64,000 bases of DNA from Aquimarina sp. MAR_2010_214 (GTDB taxonomy: Bacteria; Bacteroidota; Bacteroidia; Flavobacteriales; Flavobacteriaceae). Within the stretch, counting starts at the first letter, position 1; each line of letters opens with the position of its first letter. The notes beneath the pieces are model-generated. The model ran no database searches. It saw only the letters and a program-made list of their open reading frames with translations, and had not been told where the DNA came from. The DNA lies in assembly GCF_002846555.1 (NCBI RefSeq), contig NZ_PJMS01000001.1:4981501-5045500 (forward strand). Reading direction: 5' to 3'. Positions 17,824 to 26,132 of the stretch are shown in pieces. Position numbers and translations under genes: made by a program.

Positions 17824-18564
17824 ATGAAAGAACAAAAAATCGCAGTTCAGATAGATGATTTAACTGTAGCTTACAATTACAAACCTGTACTATGGGATAT
17901 TGATCTTGCTATACCCGAAGGTGTACTTATGGCTATTGTGGGACCAAACGGAGCAGGAAAATCTACGCTAATAAAATCAATTTTAGATATCATTAAACCC
18001 ATTGCAGGAAGTGTTCAAATCTATGGGAAACCTTATAAGAAACAACGCTCACTGGTAGCTTATGTTCCTCAAAAAGGGAGCGTAGACTGGGATTTCCCGA
18101 CTACTGCACTAGATGTAGTAATGATGGGGACTTATGGGAGTTTGGGATGGATCAAAAGACCTGGACAAAAAGAGAAAAAAGCTGCTCTCGAAGCATTAGA
18201 AAAAGTAGGTATGCTTTCTTTTAAAAGCAGACAGATAAGTCAGCTTTCGGGAGGACAGCAACAACGTATTTTTTTGGCAAGAGCTTTAGTCCAAAATGCA
18301 TCTATCTATTTTATGGATGAGCCTTTTCAAGGTGTTGATGCCACTACAGAAAAGGCAATTATTAATATCTTAAAAGAACTTAGGAAAACTGGTAAAACAG
18401 TAATTGTAGTACATCATGATTTACAAACTGTACCAGAATACTTTGATTGGGTTACTTTCCTTAATGTAAAAAAGATCGCTACCGGACCGGTAAAAGACAT
18501 TTTTAATGATGACAATTTAACCAAAACCTACGGAATTAATTACAAGGTTAGTGTACAACAATAG
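17824..18564 (+). CDS. Metal ABC transporter ATP-binding protein
   Basis: This 246-residue ATPase has Walker [10 protein letters not shown] (40-48), signature LSGGQQQR (141-148), Walker B IYFMDEP (161-167) and switch His198. It clearly belongs to the Mn/Zn/Fe-chelate (MntB/ZnuC/TroB) group. It energises the two permeases encoded downstream at the inner membrane. Between it and the first permease lies a cassette with a four-helix-bundle gene whose left inverted repeat begins one base after this stop codon. Confidence 0.94.
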   Translation: MKEQKIAVQIDDLTVAYNYKPVLWDIDLAIPEGVLMAIVGPNGAGKSTLIKSILDIIKPIAGSVQIYGKPYKKQRSLVAYVPQKGSVDWDFPTTALDVVMMGTYGSLGWIKRPGQKEKKAALEALEKVGMLSFKSRQISQLSGGQQQRIFLARALVQNASIYFMDEPFQGVDATTEKAIINILKELRKTGKTVIVVHHDLQTVPEYFDWVTFLNVKKIATGPVKDIFNDDNLTKTYGINYKVSVQQ

Positions 18565-18565
18565 A

Positions 18566-19031
18566 AGTTTATAGTAGTTAGAAAATAAGTTTTTAGTAGG
18601 CAGTGGAAAATTGAATTAATAAAATATGTTATGCAAGAAGTAAAATTTAATTTTGAAGATTTAATTGTATATCAAAAATCTCTTGATTTTGTTGATTTAG
18701 TATACAACACTTGCGACAAATTCCCAAAAAAGGAAACATATATTCTTGCATCTCAATATATTCGAGCAGCAAATCCTATTGCACTAAATATTTCTGAAGG
18801 AGCTGGAGCTTCTGACGCTCAATTTAACCGATATCTTCAATTGGTATTAGATTCTACTCGAGAATGTGTAGTGTGTTCAACAATAGCTACAAGAAGAAAA
18901 TACATTTCGAATGATCAGAATAAAAATGCCAGAATTAAATTAGCTGAGCTTTCAAAAATGATAATCAGTTTACAAAAACATTTAAAAAACAAGAAAAAAA
19001 CTAACCACTAACCACTATTCATCTATAAACT
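18566..19031 (+). mobile_element. Probable S23-gene cassette with 9-bp terminal inverted repeats
   Basis: The segment begins with AGTTTATAG (18566-18574) and ends with the exact inverse CTATAAACT (19023-19031). Next to these ends lie matching TAGTTAG-like motifs inside the left end and CTAACCACTAACCACTA inside the right end. It contains one gene, the four-helix-bundle protein. It fills the space between the ATPase stop and the ATG of the first permease without breaking either frame. No transposase or target-site duplication is visible. That it is mobile is inferred from the repeats and the odd gene content. Confidence 0.5.
18631..19011 (+). CDS. Four-helix-bundle protein (23S rRNA intervening sequence/S23 family)
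   Basis: This 126-residue helical protein shows the S23/IVP pattern: LIVYQKSLDFVDLVY at the start, IRAANPIALNISEGAGA in the middle, and FNRYLQLVLDSTRECV. Family members were first found within 23S rRNA intervening sequences and are related to the Avd accessory protein of diversity-generating retroelements, but no rRNA or reverse transcriptase is near. It sits in a cassette with terminal inverted repeats inside the metal-import operon. Its role in bacteria is not established, and I infer no role in metal transport. Confidence 0.85.
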   Translation: MQEVKFNFEDLIVYQKSLDFVDLVYNTCDKFPKKETYILASQYIRAANPIALNISEGAGASDAQFNRYLQLVLDSTRECVVCSTIATRRKYISNDQNKNARIKLAELSKMIISLQKHLKNKKKTNH

Positions 19032-20165
19032 ATGGATATAAAAGAATACATAGAACTTGTCTTTACAGATTATACCTTACGTACTATTACATTAGGAACT
19101 GCAGTACTCGGTGCTATATGTGGTATGTTAGGTAGTTTTGCTGTATTACGTAAACAAAGCCTATTAGGTGATGCAATTTCTCATGCCGCATTACCCGGTA
19201 TTGCTATCGCTTTTCTAATGATTGGCACAAAAAACAGTTCTGTATTTCTATTAGGAGCATTAATTAGTGGTTTAATTGGTACTTTTTGGATTCGTGGTAT
19301 TACTAGTAAAACACATCTTAAATCTGATACAGCTTTAGGTCTCATATTATCGTTATTCTTTGGATTTGGAATGCTACTATTAACCTATATCCAGAAAATG
19401 CCAAACGCTAATCAGGCCGGTTTAGAAAGTTATCTTTTTGGGCAGGCAGCCACACTTCTAGAGAGTGATGTATGGCTTATGATCATCGTTACCGGAATCA
19501 GCTTGGTCGTTTTATTATTATTCTGGAAAGAACTCAAAATATTATTATTCGATGCTGATTACACTAAAACATTGGGATTTAACACTAGATTCTTAGACAT
19601 TCTTATCACTACATTTATTGTAATTGCTATCGTATTAGGATTACAAACTGTTGGGGTCGTATTAATGAGTGCCATGTTATTGGCTCCAGCGGCAGCGGCC
19701 AGACAATGGACAAACAATCTATCCGTAATGGTTATTTTGGCAGCAATCTTTGGTGCATTCTCTGGAGTCTTCGGGACCGCTATCAGTGCTAGCCATAACA
19801 ACCTATCTACAGGACCTGTAATTGTATTGGTTGCTAGTGTTTTTGTGTTATTTTCTTTTATATTTTCCCCCAGTCGAGGGCTACTATTTAGAGAAATTCG
19901 ATTTAGAAAAAACAGAAATGACCTTCAGTTACATAAAACATTATCTTTTATGTATAACATCGCCAGTACACACGAAAATATTGCTCACCCACATGCAATT
20001 AAAATTTTGAATAACTTTCAAGGGTTTACCAGAAAATCACTTCAAAAACTAGAAGATAAAGATTATGTCAAAATTAACGGTAACATGTGGTCTTTGACTG
20101 AATCTGGATATAAAACTGCTTCCAATTTATATGATCAATTAATCAAAGAAGAAGAAAATGAGTAG
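19032..20165 (+). CDS. Metal ABC transporter permease with winged-helix-like tail
   Basis: The first about 285 residues are a standard ABC-3 permease (ZnuB/MntC type) with GDAISHAALPGI and about eight membrane spans. The remaining 90 residues are an extra cytoplasmic domain: HPHAIKILNNF, then FTRKSLQKLEDKDYVKING, then MWSLTESGYKTASNLY. This reads like a DtxR/MarR-type winged helix with the LTxxG wing. Family members without it are about 280 residues long. Its ATG follows the cassette's right repeat directly. The last 8 bases overlap the second permease gene. The two subunits may form a heterodimeric channel. Confidence 0.9.
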   Translation: MDIKEYIELVFTDYTLRTITLGTAVLGAICGMLGSFAVLRKQSLLGDAISHAALPGIAIAFLMIGTKNSSVFLLGALISGLIGTFWIRGITSKTHLKSDTALGLILSLFFGFGMLLLTYIQKMPNANQAGLESYLFGQAATLLESDVWLMIIVTGISLVVLLLFWKELKILLFDADYTKTLGFNTRFLDILITTFIVIAIVLGLQTVGVVLMSAMLLAPAAAARQWTNNLSVMVILAAIFGAFSGVFGTAISASHNNLSTGPVIVLVASVFVLFSFIFSPSRGLLFREIRFRKNRNDLQLHKTLSFMYNIASTHENIAHPHAIKILNNFQGFTRKSLQKLEDKDYVKINGNMWSLTESGYKTASNLYDQLIKEEENE

Positions 20166-21318
20166 TGCACAGATAGAAATACAACTAATCGCCAGCCTGG
20201 TAGCTATAGCTTGTGCTATCCCGGGTACTTTTTTAGTATTGCGAAAAATGGCATTGATCACCGATGCAATCAGTCATTCTATCTTACCAGGTATTGTAAT
20301 TGGTTTTTTTATTACTGAAGATCTATCATCTCCTTTATTGATTATCCTTGCTGCAGCAAGTGGAGTGATCACCGTCGTATTAGTAGAATTCATTCAAAAG
20401 ACAGGCTTAGTAAAAGAAGATACAGCCATAGGTCTCGTTTTTCCTGCCTTGTTTAGTATTGGGATTATACTTATTGCGCAAAATGCAAATGATGTACACT
20501 TAGATGTTGATGCCGTATTATTAGGAGAACTTGCCTTCGCCCCCTTTGACCGATTACTTATAGGAGGTACAGATGTAGGCCCTAAGTCTTTATGGATCAT
20601 CGGCACTATATTACTAATTACATTAGGGCTGTTATTTGCATTTTTTAAGGAACTAAAAGTAAGCACATTCGATGCAGGTTTAGCCTCTGCTCTTGGATTA
20701 TCTCCTGTAGTTATGCATTATGGACTAATGACTGTTTCATCAATCACTACGGTAGGTGCTTTTGACGCAGTTGGTGCTATCTTAGTCATTGCATTAATGA
20801 TTGCACCTGCAGCTACTGCTTATCTATTAACAAATGACTTAAAAAAAATGCTTCTACTATCTGTTATCTTTGGGGTTAGTAGTGCCATTATAGGGTATTG
20901 GGTAGCACATGCATTAGACACATCTATTTCTGGATCAATGACCACGGTATTAGGATTAGTTTTCTTATTCGCATATCTATTTGCTCCCGACAAAGGCTTG
21001 TTTTCTGTATTATACAGACAAAAACAACAACGTATTGAGGTTTCATTACTTACCTTTCTTCTGCACTTGGGAAACCATCAGGAAGAGGAAGAGCGCCATG
21101 TAAAACATTTAAATGAACATATTAATTGGCAGAAGGTACAATCAAAATCTGTTTTGAATCTGGCACTTAAAAACAATATGATCACTATTAATAATGATAT
21201 TGTTTCTTTAACTAAAAAAGGGAAAAATTTCACAACAGAAGCAATTGATTATATTGTAACTAATAAAAATTCTGAAATCGAAAACATGAAGGATCGGTTT
21301 TTTCTATTTAGAGGTTAA
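20158..21318 (+). CDS. Second metal ABC transporter permease, also with C-terminal tail
   Basis: This 386-residue protein has the ABC-3 permease core to about residue 285 (with TDAISHSILPGIVIGFF) followed by about 100 cytoplasmic residues: EEERHVKHLNEHI, SKSVLNLALKNNMITIN and IVSLTKKGKNFTTE. The tail has the same winged-helix-like layout as its partner but little identity to it. The start codon lies inside the end of the first permease (8-base overlap), which implies translational coupling. It is the last transporter gene; the next gene starts 28 bases later. Confidence 0.9.
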   Translation: MSSAQIEIQLIASLVAIACAIPGTFLVLRKMALITDAISHSILPGIVIGFFITEDLSSPLLIILAAASGVITVVLVEFIQKTGLVKEDTAIGLVFPALFSIGIILIAQNANDVHLDVDAVLLGELAFAPFDRLLIGGTDVGPKSLWIIGTILLITLGLLFAFFKELKVSTFDAGLASALGLSPVVMHYGLMTVSSITTVGAFDAVGAILVIALMIAPAATAYLLTNDLKKMLLLSVIFGVSSAIIGYWVAHALDTSISGSMTTVLGLVFLFAYLFAPDKGLFSVLYRQKQQRIEVSLLTFLLHLGNHQEEEERHVKHLNEHINWQKVQSKSVLNLALKNNMITINNDIVSLTKKGKNFTTEAIDYIVTNKNSEIENMKDRFFLFRG

Positions 21319-21346
21319 AACTTGTATCTTTAAAAGAAAAAGGGAA

Positions 21347-21721
21347 ATGTTCGCATCTTTAAAAAAGAATTTTATATCACTATCTATTTTATTTTTTTTA
21401 GTTAGTTGTACTTCCTATGCTCAGGAAAAACCTGTTCGCTTAGTAGAAGAAAAACAGAAAAAAAGAACAATCATATATATCCAAAATGACACGGATACAG
21501 ATAAGAGTGTATTCTTAAAAGTGAACCCTACAGGGTATCGCAGAAGTGCGCAACGACCAATTATTAAGAACATCCCTGCTAAAAGCAAAATACAAATGCT
21601 GATCCTTATTCCATTAACAGATGTTGAATCTCAGTATTCATATAACCTGATTATAAATGAAGAATTAGAAACTATAGATGTAAAGCACGGTAAAAACTTA
21701 AAAAAGAAAGGTAGTATCTAA
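21347..21721 (+). CDS. Hypothetical secreted or lipoprotein, end of the metal operon
   Basis: A 124-residue protein with a signal sequence ending either at FFLVSC (lipoprotein, Cys21) or at SYAQ (signal peptidase I). The mature part is basic and rich in beta-strand pattern (RTIIYIQNDTDTDKSVFLKV, IKNIPAKSKIQMLILIPL). I recognise no family. It follows the second permease by 28 bases and is itself followed by a perfect 15-bp hairpin, so it is probably the last gene of the operon. A periplasmic accessory role is conceivable but unsupported. Confidence 0.6.
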   Translation: MFASLKKNFISLSILFFLVSCTSYAQEKPVRLVEEKQKKRTIIYIQNDTDTDKSVFLKVNPTGYRRSAQRPIIKNIPAKSKIQMLILIPLTDVESQYSYNLIINEELETIDVKHGKNLKKKGSI

Positions 21722-21725
21722 AAAA

Positions 21726-21759
21726 AGTAAAGCTAAAGTAAAAATACTTTAGCTTTACT
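21726..21759. terminator. Perfect 15-bp hairpin after the metal-import operon
   Basis: Arms AGTAAAGCTAAAGTA (21726-21740) and TACTTTAGCTTTACT (21745-21759) with an AAAA loop, five bases after the last stop codon. A strong T run is lacking, so termination may be partial. Confidence 0.7.
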
Positions 21760-21876
21760 GCTATATTATAATTTCAATACTTCTTTATTTTTTAACATCA
21801 ACTAGTATAAGCAGGGTAAAAAACATTATGATAATATTTATCGCGGTTAATTTAAAAATCTATTGAATATATAATC

Positions 21877-22764
21877 TTATCCTTTAGACTTTAGTAATTT
21901 TTCAATTTCAGATAATCGTTTGGATAAAGATTCTAATTCCTTATTCTCATCTTCTAGTTTTTTAATCTTTTTTTCTTGAGCAATTGTATAAAGGGTTAAC
22001 TCTTCTATCTTTTTAAGAAGATTCATATTCATCTCAGCTAACATCACTCCATTTTGCGCAAATTCTTTTGCTGATGGTATCTCAGGAAGATGACTATTCT
22101 GTATGATATAATTTTCTACTTCTTCTATACTTTTAAGATTATATTCTTTTTTAAATACATAATCCGGTGCAGGTATACTAAGATCAATTTTAACTTCTTT
22201 AGCATGAATTTTTCCATTTACCGTTAGTTTCATATCTGGATTTCTTGTTCCTATTCCTACATTACCATGCATAAATGCAAATTGACTACCATCAAATTGC
22301 ATTTTTGAATACACATTAGTCGATCTATTATATGCTTGAAGACCAACTATACCTGATGGTTGACGTAAATACACTTCAAAACCTTCTGCTCCAGAGTTTG
22401 ATACAACAAAAGACTGACCTGGATTAGTTATCCCTATTCCTACATTACCATTAGATTGAACTAAAAATCTAGGGTTATTATTATTATCTTCAACAATCAA
22501 CGAGGGTGTATTATCTCCTGATGCACTTTGAATTTTTAATCCTTTTCCTTGACCGGCTCCATTTTTTATTATCGCAGCCCAATCTGCATTAGACCCCTGA
22601 TAAATATCTAACTTGGCACTTGGATTATTTCTCCCTATCCCTACATTATTGTTCTTATAATAAAAATCAGCAGCATTACTATTATCTTCTAATTTTACTT
22701 TTTGTTGTGCTTGTACAGACAAAGTGATCCCTAGTAAAGCTATAATTATTATTGTTTTTTTCAT
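21877..22764 (-). CDS. Secreted tail-fibre-like protein with coiled-coil end
   Basis: The 295 residues begin with a signal peptide (ending VQAQ, about 20). They then carry several NVGIGxxNP turns (residues about 40, 107, 171), typical of beta-helical or fibre proteins of Bacteroidota, and end in the conserved block SHLPEIPSAKEFAQNGV followed by a Lys/Glu coiled coil (about 240-292). The C-terminal third is almost identical in DNA to that of the paralogue at 25049-25972. Such proteins probably form trimeric surface fibres. There is no T9SS tail of the usual kind. It lies 33 bases after the T9SS protein gene, so it should be in one operon. Confidence 0.75.
   Translation of the reverse strand: MKKTIIIIALLGITLSVQAQQKVKLEDNSNAADFYYKNNNVGIGRNNPSAKLDIYQGSNADWAAIIKNGAGQGKGLKIQSASGDNTPSLIVEDNNNNPRFLVQSNGNVGIGITNPGQSFVVSNSGAEGFEVYLRQPSGIVGLQAYNRSTNVYSKMQFDGSQFAFMHGNVGIGTRNPDMKLTVNGKIHAKEVKIDLSIPAPDYVFKKEYNLKSIEEVENYIIQNSHLPEIPSAKEFAQNGVMLAEMNMNLLKKIEELTLYTIAQEKKIKKLEDENKELESLSKRLSEIEKLLKSKG
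22000..22232. repeat. Segment shared with the paralogous gene (25181-25413)
   Basis: About 230 bases covering the coiled-coil start, the SHLPEIPSAKEFAQ block and the preceding strand region match 25181-25413 closely. Over the first 110 bases I count only two differences. The 5' halves of the two genes are unlike each other, so the identity is confined to this module. Confidence 0.8.
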
Positions 22765-22797
22765 GTTTATTTTATTTTTTATCGTTAAAAATTTAAA

Positions 22798-24984
22798 TTA
22801 CTCTTTAACAATTATTTTATTAATTACCTTCCCATCCGAAATAGTAACATTTAGAAAATAAATTCCTAAACCTAATGTACTTGTATTGATTTTAATACTA
22901 GCTTCTTTATCATTATTACTTACTAAAACCTCCTGTCCTTGGTTGTTTCTTATTACCCAGCTTAAAACACCTTTTTTATGCACCAGATTTAAGACATCTG
23001 AAATAGGGTTTGGATAAAATAAAAAAGAATCAGATTTTTCTGAATCAGAGTCTTTTTTTGATGAAAAATTACTACTACTTACGCTAGTATTTAATGATTT
23101 TTGAACTTTAACTGGCGTAATAATATCACATGGATCTTTTTGAACCCTAAGAGTTATACTTTTTGTATTACCTGCCGGTTTTATGTGCACATTAGCTTCT
23201 CCTTTTATCAAAATCTCCTTACCAGCAACAATATCATACTTTGGATAAATCCCACCCTGAACTTCATTTACAATAGAAGGATAATCGGCTGATTTAAGCT
23301 CTAATTCATAACAAGCTCCAAATGTTTGAATATTAGAAGATGATTTTGACGGAATTACATCAACATGCTTATTCACCCTACTTGCATATAATGATTGTCT
23401 ATCTATAAGAGAATATGGACATCCTCCATATTTTTTGACACCTTTTTGAAATCTGCAAAAATCTTCATGATCCGGCACTCCATCTCCATCAGAATCTATC
23501 CCATTAGAATTCTCATCATTTAAATCTCCTTTAACAATTCTACTACCATAAATACTGCCACCATAACTACCAAATCCATATATATCAACAACAGTAACTT
23601 CATAGGTTTTAGCGTTTAACACATCTTTTGGTTTTACTTTAATCAAATCACCAAAAAAATTATCCCCATTTGTAGAAAGCTTCAATTTAAAGTTTACATC
23701 ATAAGTTTTTGAAATTCTTGAAATTCCATATTTACGCCTTTTTTCTCCATATTCTGTAAAATAAATCCCATCTGGTGTATCAATTGTCATTCCTACATTT
23801 GTATTGGCATCTTTCCCAAAAAGATCATCAAAACTTTTCCCTAGGCTTTTCAGCAAACCTTTTAATCCTTCTGAAATAAGTCTATTTATATCTTTTGGTT
23901 TTGGATTATAAGTGCTTACATAAAAATAAATTTCATAATTAAATGAGCTTGCATCAAATGGAAATGTCTCAAAAACATTACTAACCTCCTCAATACCACT
24001 ATATACAGTATTCCCATTAATATCAATAACTCTATTATAGCCATTGTCTTTTATTAAAAAATTATGGGTAAATACAGGAGGAGAAGGATACTCTATAGGG
24101 TATTTAATAACTACAGTCCTCCCCATTTCTAAATACTTGCAAAAATTATCTCTTTTCCATGTAGTAATTCCTAAAAACTTCTTCTTCTTTTGTGATTTTA
24201 CTTTAGCATAGACAGAAGAAAACAATAAATAATTCTGGTTAGAGAATTTTGTTTTAATTCTTCTATCGGAGTCAATATAATTATTACAAGTTTCAGAACT
24301 CCCTGGAAGTAATGATTCAAAAAAACCAGAATCATCAAAATTGCAATTTTCTAAAGTGTAAGGAGGTGCATAGATATCGGTATTGATTGATTTAGCATCA
24401 AAATTTTCAGGAACAACCGAGGTTTTATTATTAATAGAATTTTGATAATCAAAACTAAAAAAACTCACATTATCACCTAAGTCATATACTTTACTATTAT
24501 TTATCGTTTTAGACGGGAGATTACTATATGATTTTGCTAAGTTTTTTTTTGCACTTACTTTTTGCTTCATATCACCATTGATATCATTAGTAAAATACAA
24601 ACCATTGGATTCATATTTATAAACATTTCCGCCTACCACAATCTCTCTATTATAATTAAGCAAACGTGCCAACCTATCGTCTCCAATTAAAGGATCTTCT
24701 TCTATATTTCCATCTGGAATATCTATGAGATTTTGTTTATAGTATTCTAACTTTTTAGCTTCATTTAACAAACTTTCGAAACCTTTACTTTCTAAAGATG
24801 AAACCACATTAATCAACTGATCTTCTGAATCATCAGAGGTATGAAATTTCATAAAATCTTTCAAGTGTTTTTCTGAGCTAAAAATCAATCTTTTATTTTT
24901 CGTATCCACATTAGGAGTATCTACTTGAGAGTTCCCTAAAAATGATAACCCCATAAAGCTTACTAATAAAATAATTTTCTTCAT
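22798..24984 (-). CDS. Large secreted protein with TSP3-like repeat and T9SS sorting tail
   Basis: A 728-residue protein with a signal peptide (ending LGNSQ, 20). It has a long middle region of unknown fold, a calcium-binding thrombospondin-type-3-like repeat DSDGDGVPDHEDFC at about residue 497, and a C-terminal type A sorting domain (SFLFYPNPISDVLNLV to KIIVKE, last about 75). It is therefore exported by the type IX secretion system and probably attached to the cell surface. No enzyme motif is seen. It lies between two fibre-like paralogues in the same orientation (64 and 33 base gaps), which suggests that the three proteins work together on the surface. Confidence 0.8.
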   Translation of the reverse strand: MKKIILLVSFMGLSFLGNSQVDTPNVDTKNKRLIFSSEKHLKDFMKFHTSDDSEDQLINVVSSLESKGFESLLNEAKKLEYYKQNLIDIPDGNIEEDPLIGDDRLARLLNYNREIVVGGNVYKYESNGLYFTNDINGDMKQKVSAKKNLAKSYSNLPSKTINNSKVYDLGDNVSFFSFDYQNSINNKTSVVPENFDAKSINTDIYAPPYTLENCNFDDSGFFESLLPGSSETCNNYIDSDRRIKTKFSNQNYLLFSSVYAKVKSQKKKKFLGITTWKRDNFCKYLEMGRTVVIKYPIEYPSPPVFTHNFLIKDNGYNRVIDINGNTVYSGIEEVSNVFETFPFDASSFNYEIYFYVSTYNPKPKDINRLISEGLKGLLKSLGKSFDDLFGKDANTNVGMTIDTPDGIYFTEYGEKRRKYGISRISKTYDVNFKLKLSTNGDNFFGDLIKVKPKDVLNAKTYEVTVVDIYGFGSYGGSIYGSRIVKGDLNDENSNGIDSDGDGVPDHEDFCRFQKGVKKYGGCPYSLIDRQSLYASRVNKHVDVIPSKSSSNIQTFGACYELELKSADYPSIVNEVQGGIYPKYDIVAGKEILIKGEANVHIKPAGNTKSITLRVQKDPCDIITPVKVQKSLNTSVSSSNFSSKKDSDSEKSDSFLFYPNPISDVLNLVHKKGVLSWVIRNNQGQEVLVSNNDKEASIKINTSTLGLGIYFLNVTISDGKVINKIIVKE

Positions 24985-25048
24985 TTATACGTTCTTATTG
25001 GTTTTTATATTCTTAATTCCTAAATAGTTAAATTAATTACCTTGATTT

Positions 25049-25972
25049 TTATTTTTCAGACTCTAATTTTTCAAGTCGAGATTGTAGTTCAAGAAGTTTT
25101 TTGTTCATTGAATTTAATTCAACGTTCTTTTTTTTGAGGCTTCCTATCTCTTTTTGTTGCTGGATTGTATACAATGTTAACTCTTCTATCTTTTTAAGAA
25201 GATTCATATTCATCTCAGCTAACATCACTCCATTTTGCGCAAATTCTTTTGCTGATGGTATTTCAGGAAGATGGCTATTCTGTATGATATAATCCTCTAC
25301 TTCTTCTATACTTTTTAGATTATAATCTTTTGCAAAAACATAATCCGGCGCAGGTACACTAAGATCAATTTTAACCTCTTCTGCATGGATGTTCCCATTT
25401 ACCGTTAGTTTCATATCGGGATTTGAAGTCCCAATTCCAATATTCCCAGTACTTCCCTGAGCAAACATTATTCTTGAAGCTTTACCATTATAAACTGAGA
25501 AATCTCTATATTGAGTTATTCCTTTGTTGTAACCATAAAAATTTATTGCTATTTGAGAATTTCCATTAGTTTTCCATTCTTCAATAGAATTATCCCGCAA
25601 TACTAATCTTCTATTATTAGTTTTTACCTCCCCAACAGCATCCATATTCCCCGTACTTCCCTGAACGAACATTATTCTTGAAGCTTTACCATTATAAACT
25701 GAGAAATCCCTATATTGAGTTATTCCTTTGTTATAACCATAAAAATTTACTGCTATTTGAGAATTTCCATTAGTTTTCCATTCTTCAATAGAATTATCTC
25801 GCAATACTAATCTTCCATTATTAGTTTTCACCTCTCCAACAACATCTAATTTTGTTTGAGGCTCAGTCGTTCCAACACCAACATTACCATTTGATTGGTG
25901 AATCTGACCCTGACTAAACCCAAAATTCAGAACTCCAGCTATCAACCCTATTGCAAAAATTATTTTTTTCAT
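25049..25972 (-). CDS. Secreted tail-fibre-like protein with tandem-duplicated module
   Basis: The 307-residue protein starts at MKKIIFAIG (25972); a longer frame begins at 25999, but the signal peptide (ending FGFSQ) fits only the shorter start. After an NVGVGTTEPQTKLDV turn, a 68-residue unit (VGEVKTNNxRLVLRD to GSTGN) occurs twice in a row with very few changes. Then follow GIGTSNPDMKLTVNG, the SHLPEIPSAKEFAQNGV block and a C-terminal coiled coil. The C-terminus is paralogous to the protein at 21877-22764. A trimeric fibre or adhesin is the best guess. It is the first gene of the three-gene secreted locus. Confidence 0.75.
   Translation of the reverse strand: MKKIIFAIGLIAGVLNFGFSQGQIHQSNGNVGVGTTEPQTKLDVVGEVKTNNGRLVLRDNSIEEWKTNGNSQIAVNFYGYNKGITQYRDFSVYNGKASRIMFVQGSTGNMDAVGEVKTNNRRLVLRDNSIEEWKTNGNSQIAINFYGYNKGITQYRDFSVYNGKASRIMFAQGSTGNIGIGTSNPDMKLTVNGNIHAEEVKIDLSVPAPDYVFAKDYNLKSIEEVEDYIIQNSHLPEIPSAKEFAQNGVMLAEMNMNLLKKIEELTLYTIQQQKEIGSLKKKNVELNSMNKKLLELQSRLEKLESEK
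25442..25840 (-). repeat. 204-bp tandem duplication within the fibre gene
   Basis: Two copies, 25637-25840 and 25442-25636, encode residues 45-112 and 113-177 of the 307-residue form. They differ at only a handful of bases, so the duplication is recent. The period of 68 codons keeps the frame. Confidence 0.9.
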
Positions 25973-26080
25973 GATGTATATTATTTTTATCGTTATCAAT
26001 ACATGTCTTAAAAAGTAAAAATGTTACTATCATAAAATTTTTACACGCACAAAGGTCTAATTAATCTTGATATCATAAAA

Positions 26081-26107
26081 AAACCACGACAGCTACTGTC
26101 GTGGTTT
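26081..26107 (-). terminator. Terminator after the E2 acyltransferase gene
   Basis: Perfect 12-bp stem AAACCACGACAG (26081-26092) and CTGTCGTGGTTT (26096-26107) with a three-base loop; on the minus strand a T tract follows. It also insulates the upstream side of the fibre operon. Confidence 0.85.
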
Positions 26108-26132
26108 CTATTTATCTTAGAATTGATGTTTC

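Noticed and set aside
18631..19011. A hidden 23S rRNA gene around the S23-family protein
   Set aside because: No rRNA-like sequence flanks the gene; both neighbours are ABC transporter genes.
18631..19011. Diversity-generating retroelement with Avd-like protein
   Set aside because: No reverse transcriptase or template/variable repeat pair is visible in the window.
21877..25972. Remnant prophage, because of tail-fibre-like proteins
   Set aside because: No capsid, terminase, portal or integrase gene is near. The proteins have signal peptides and belong to secreted Bacteroidota fibre families.
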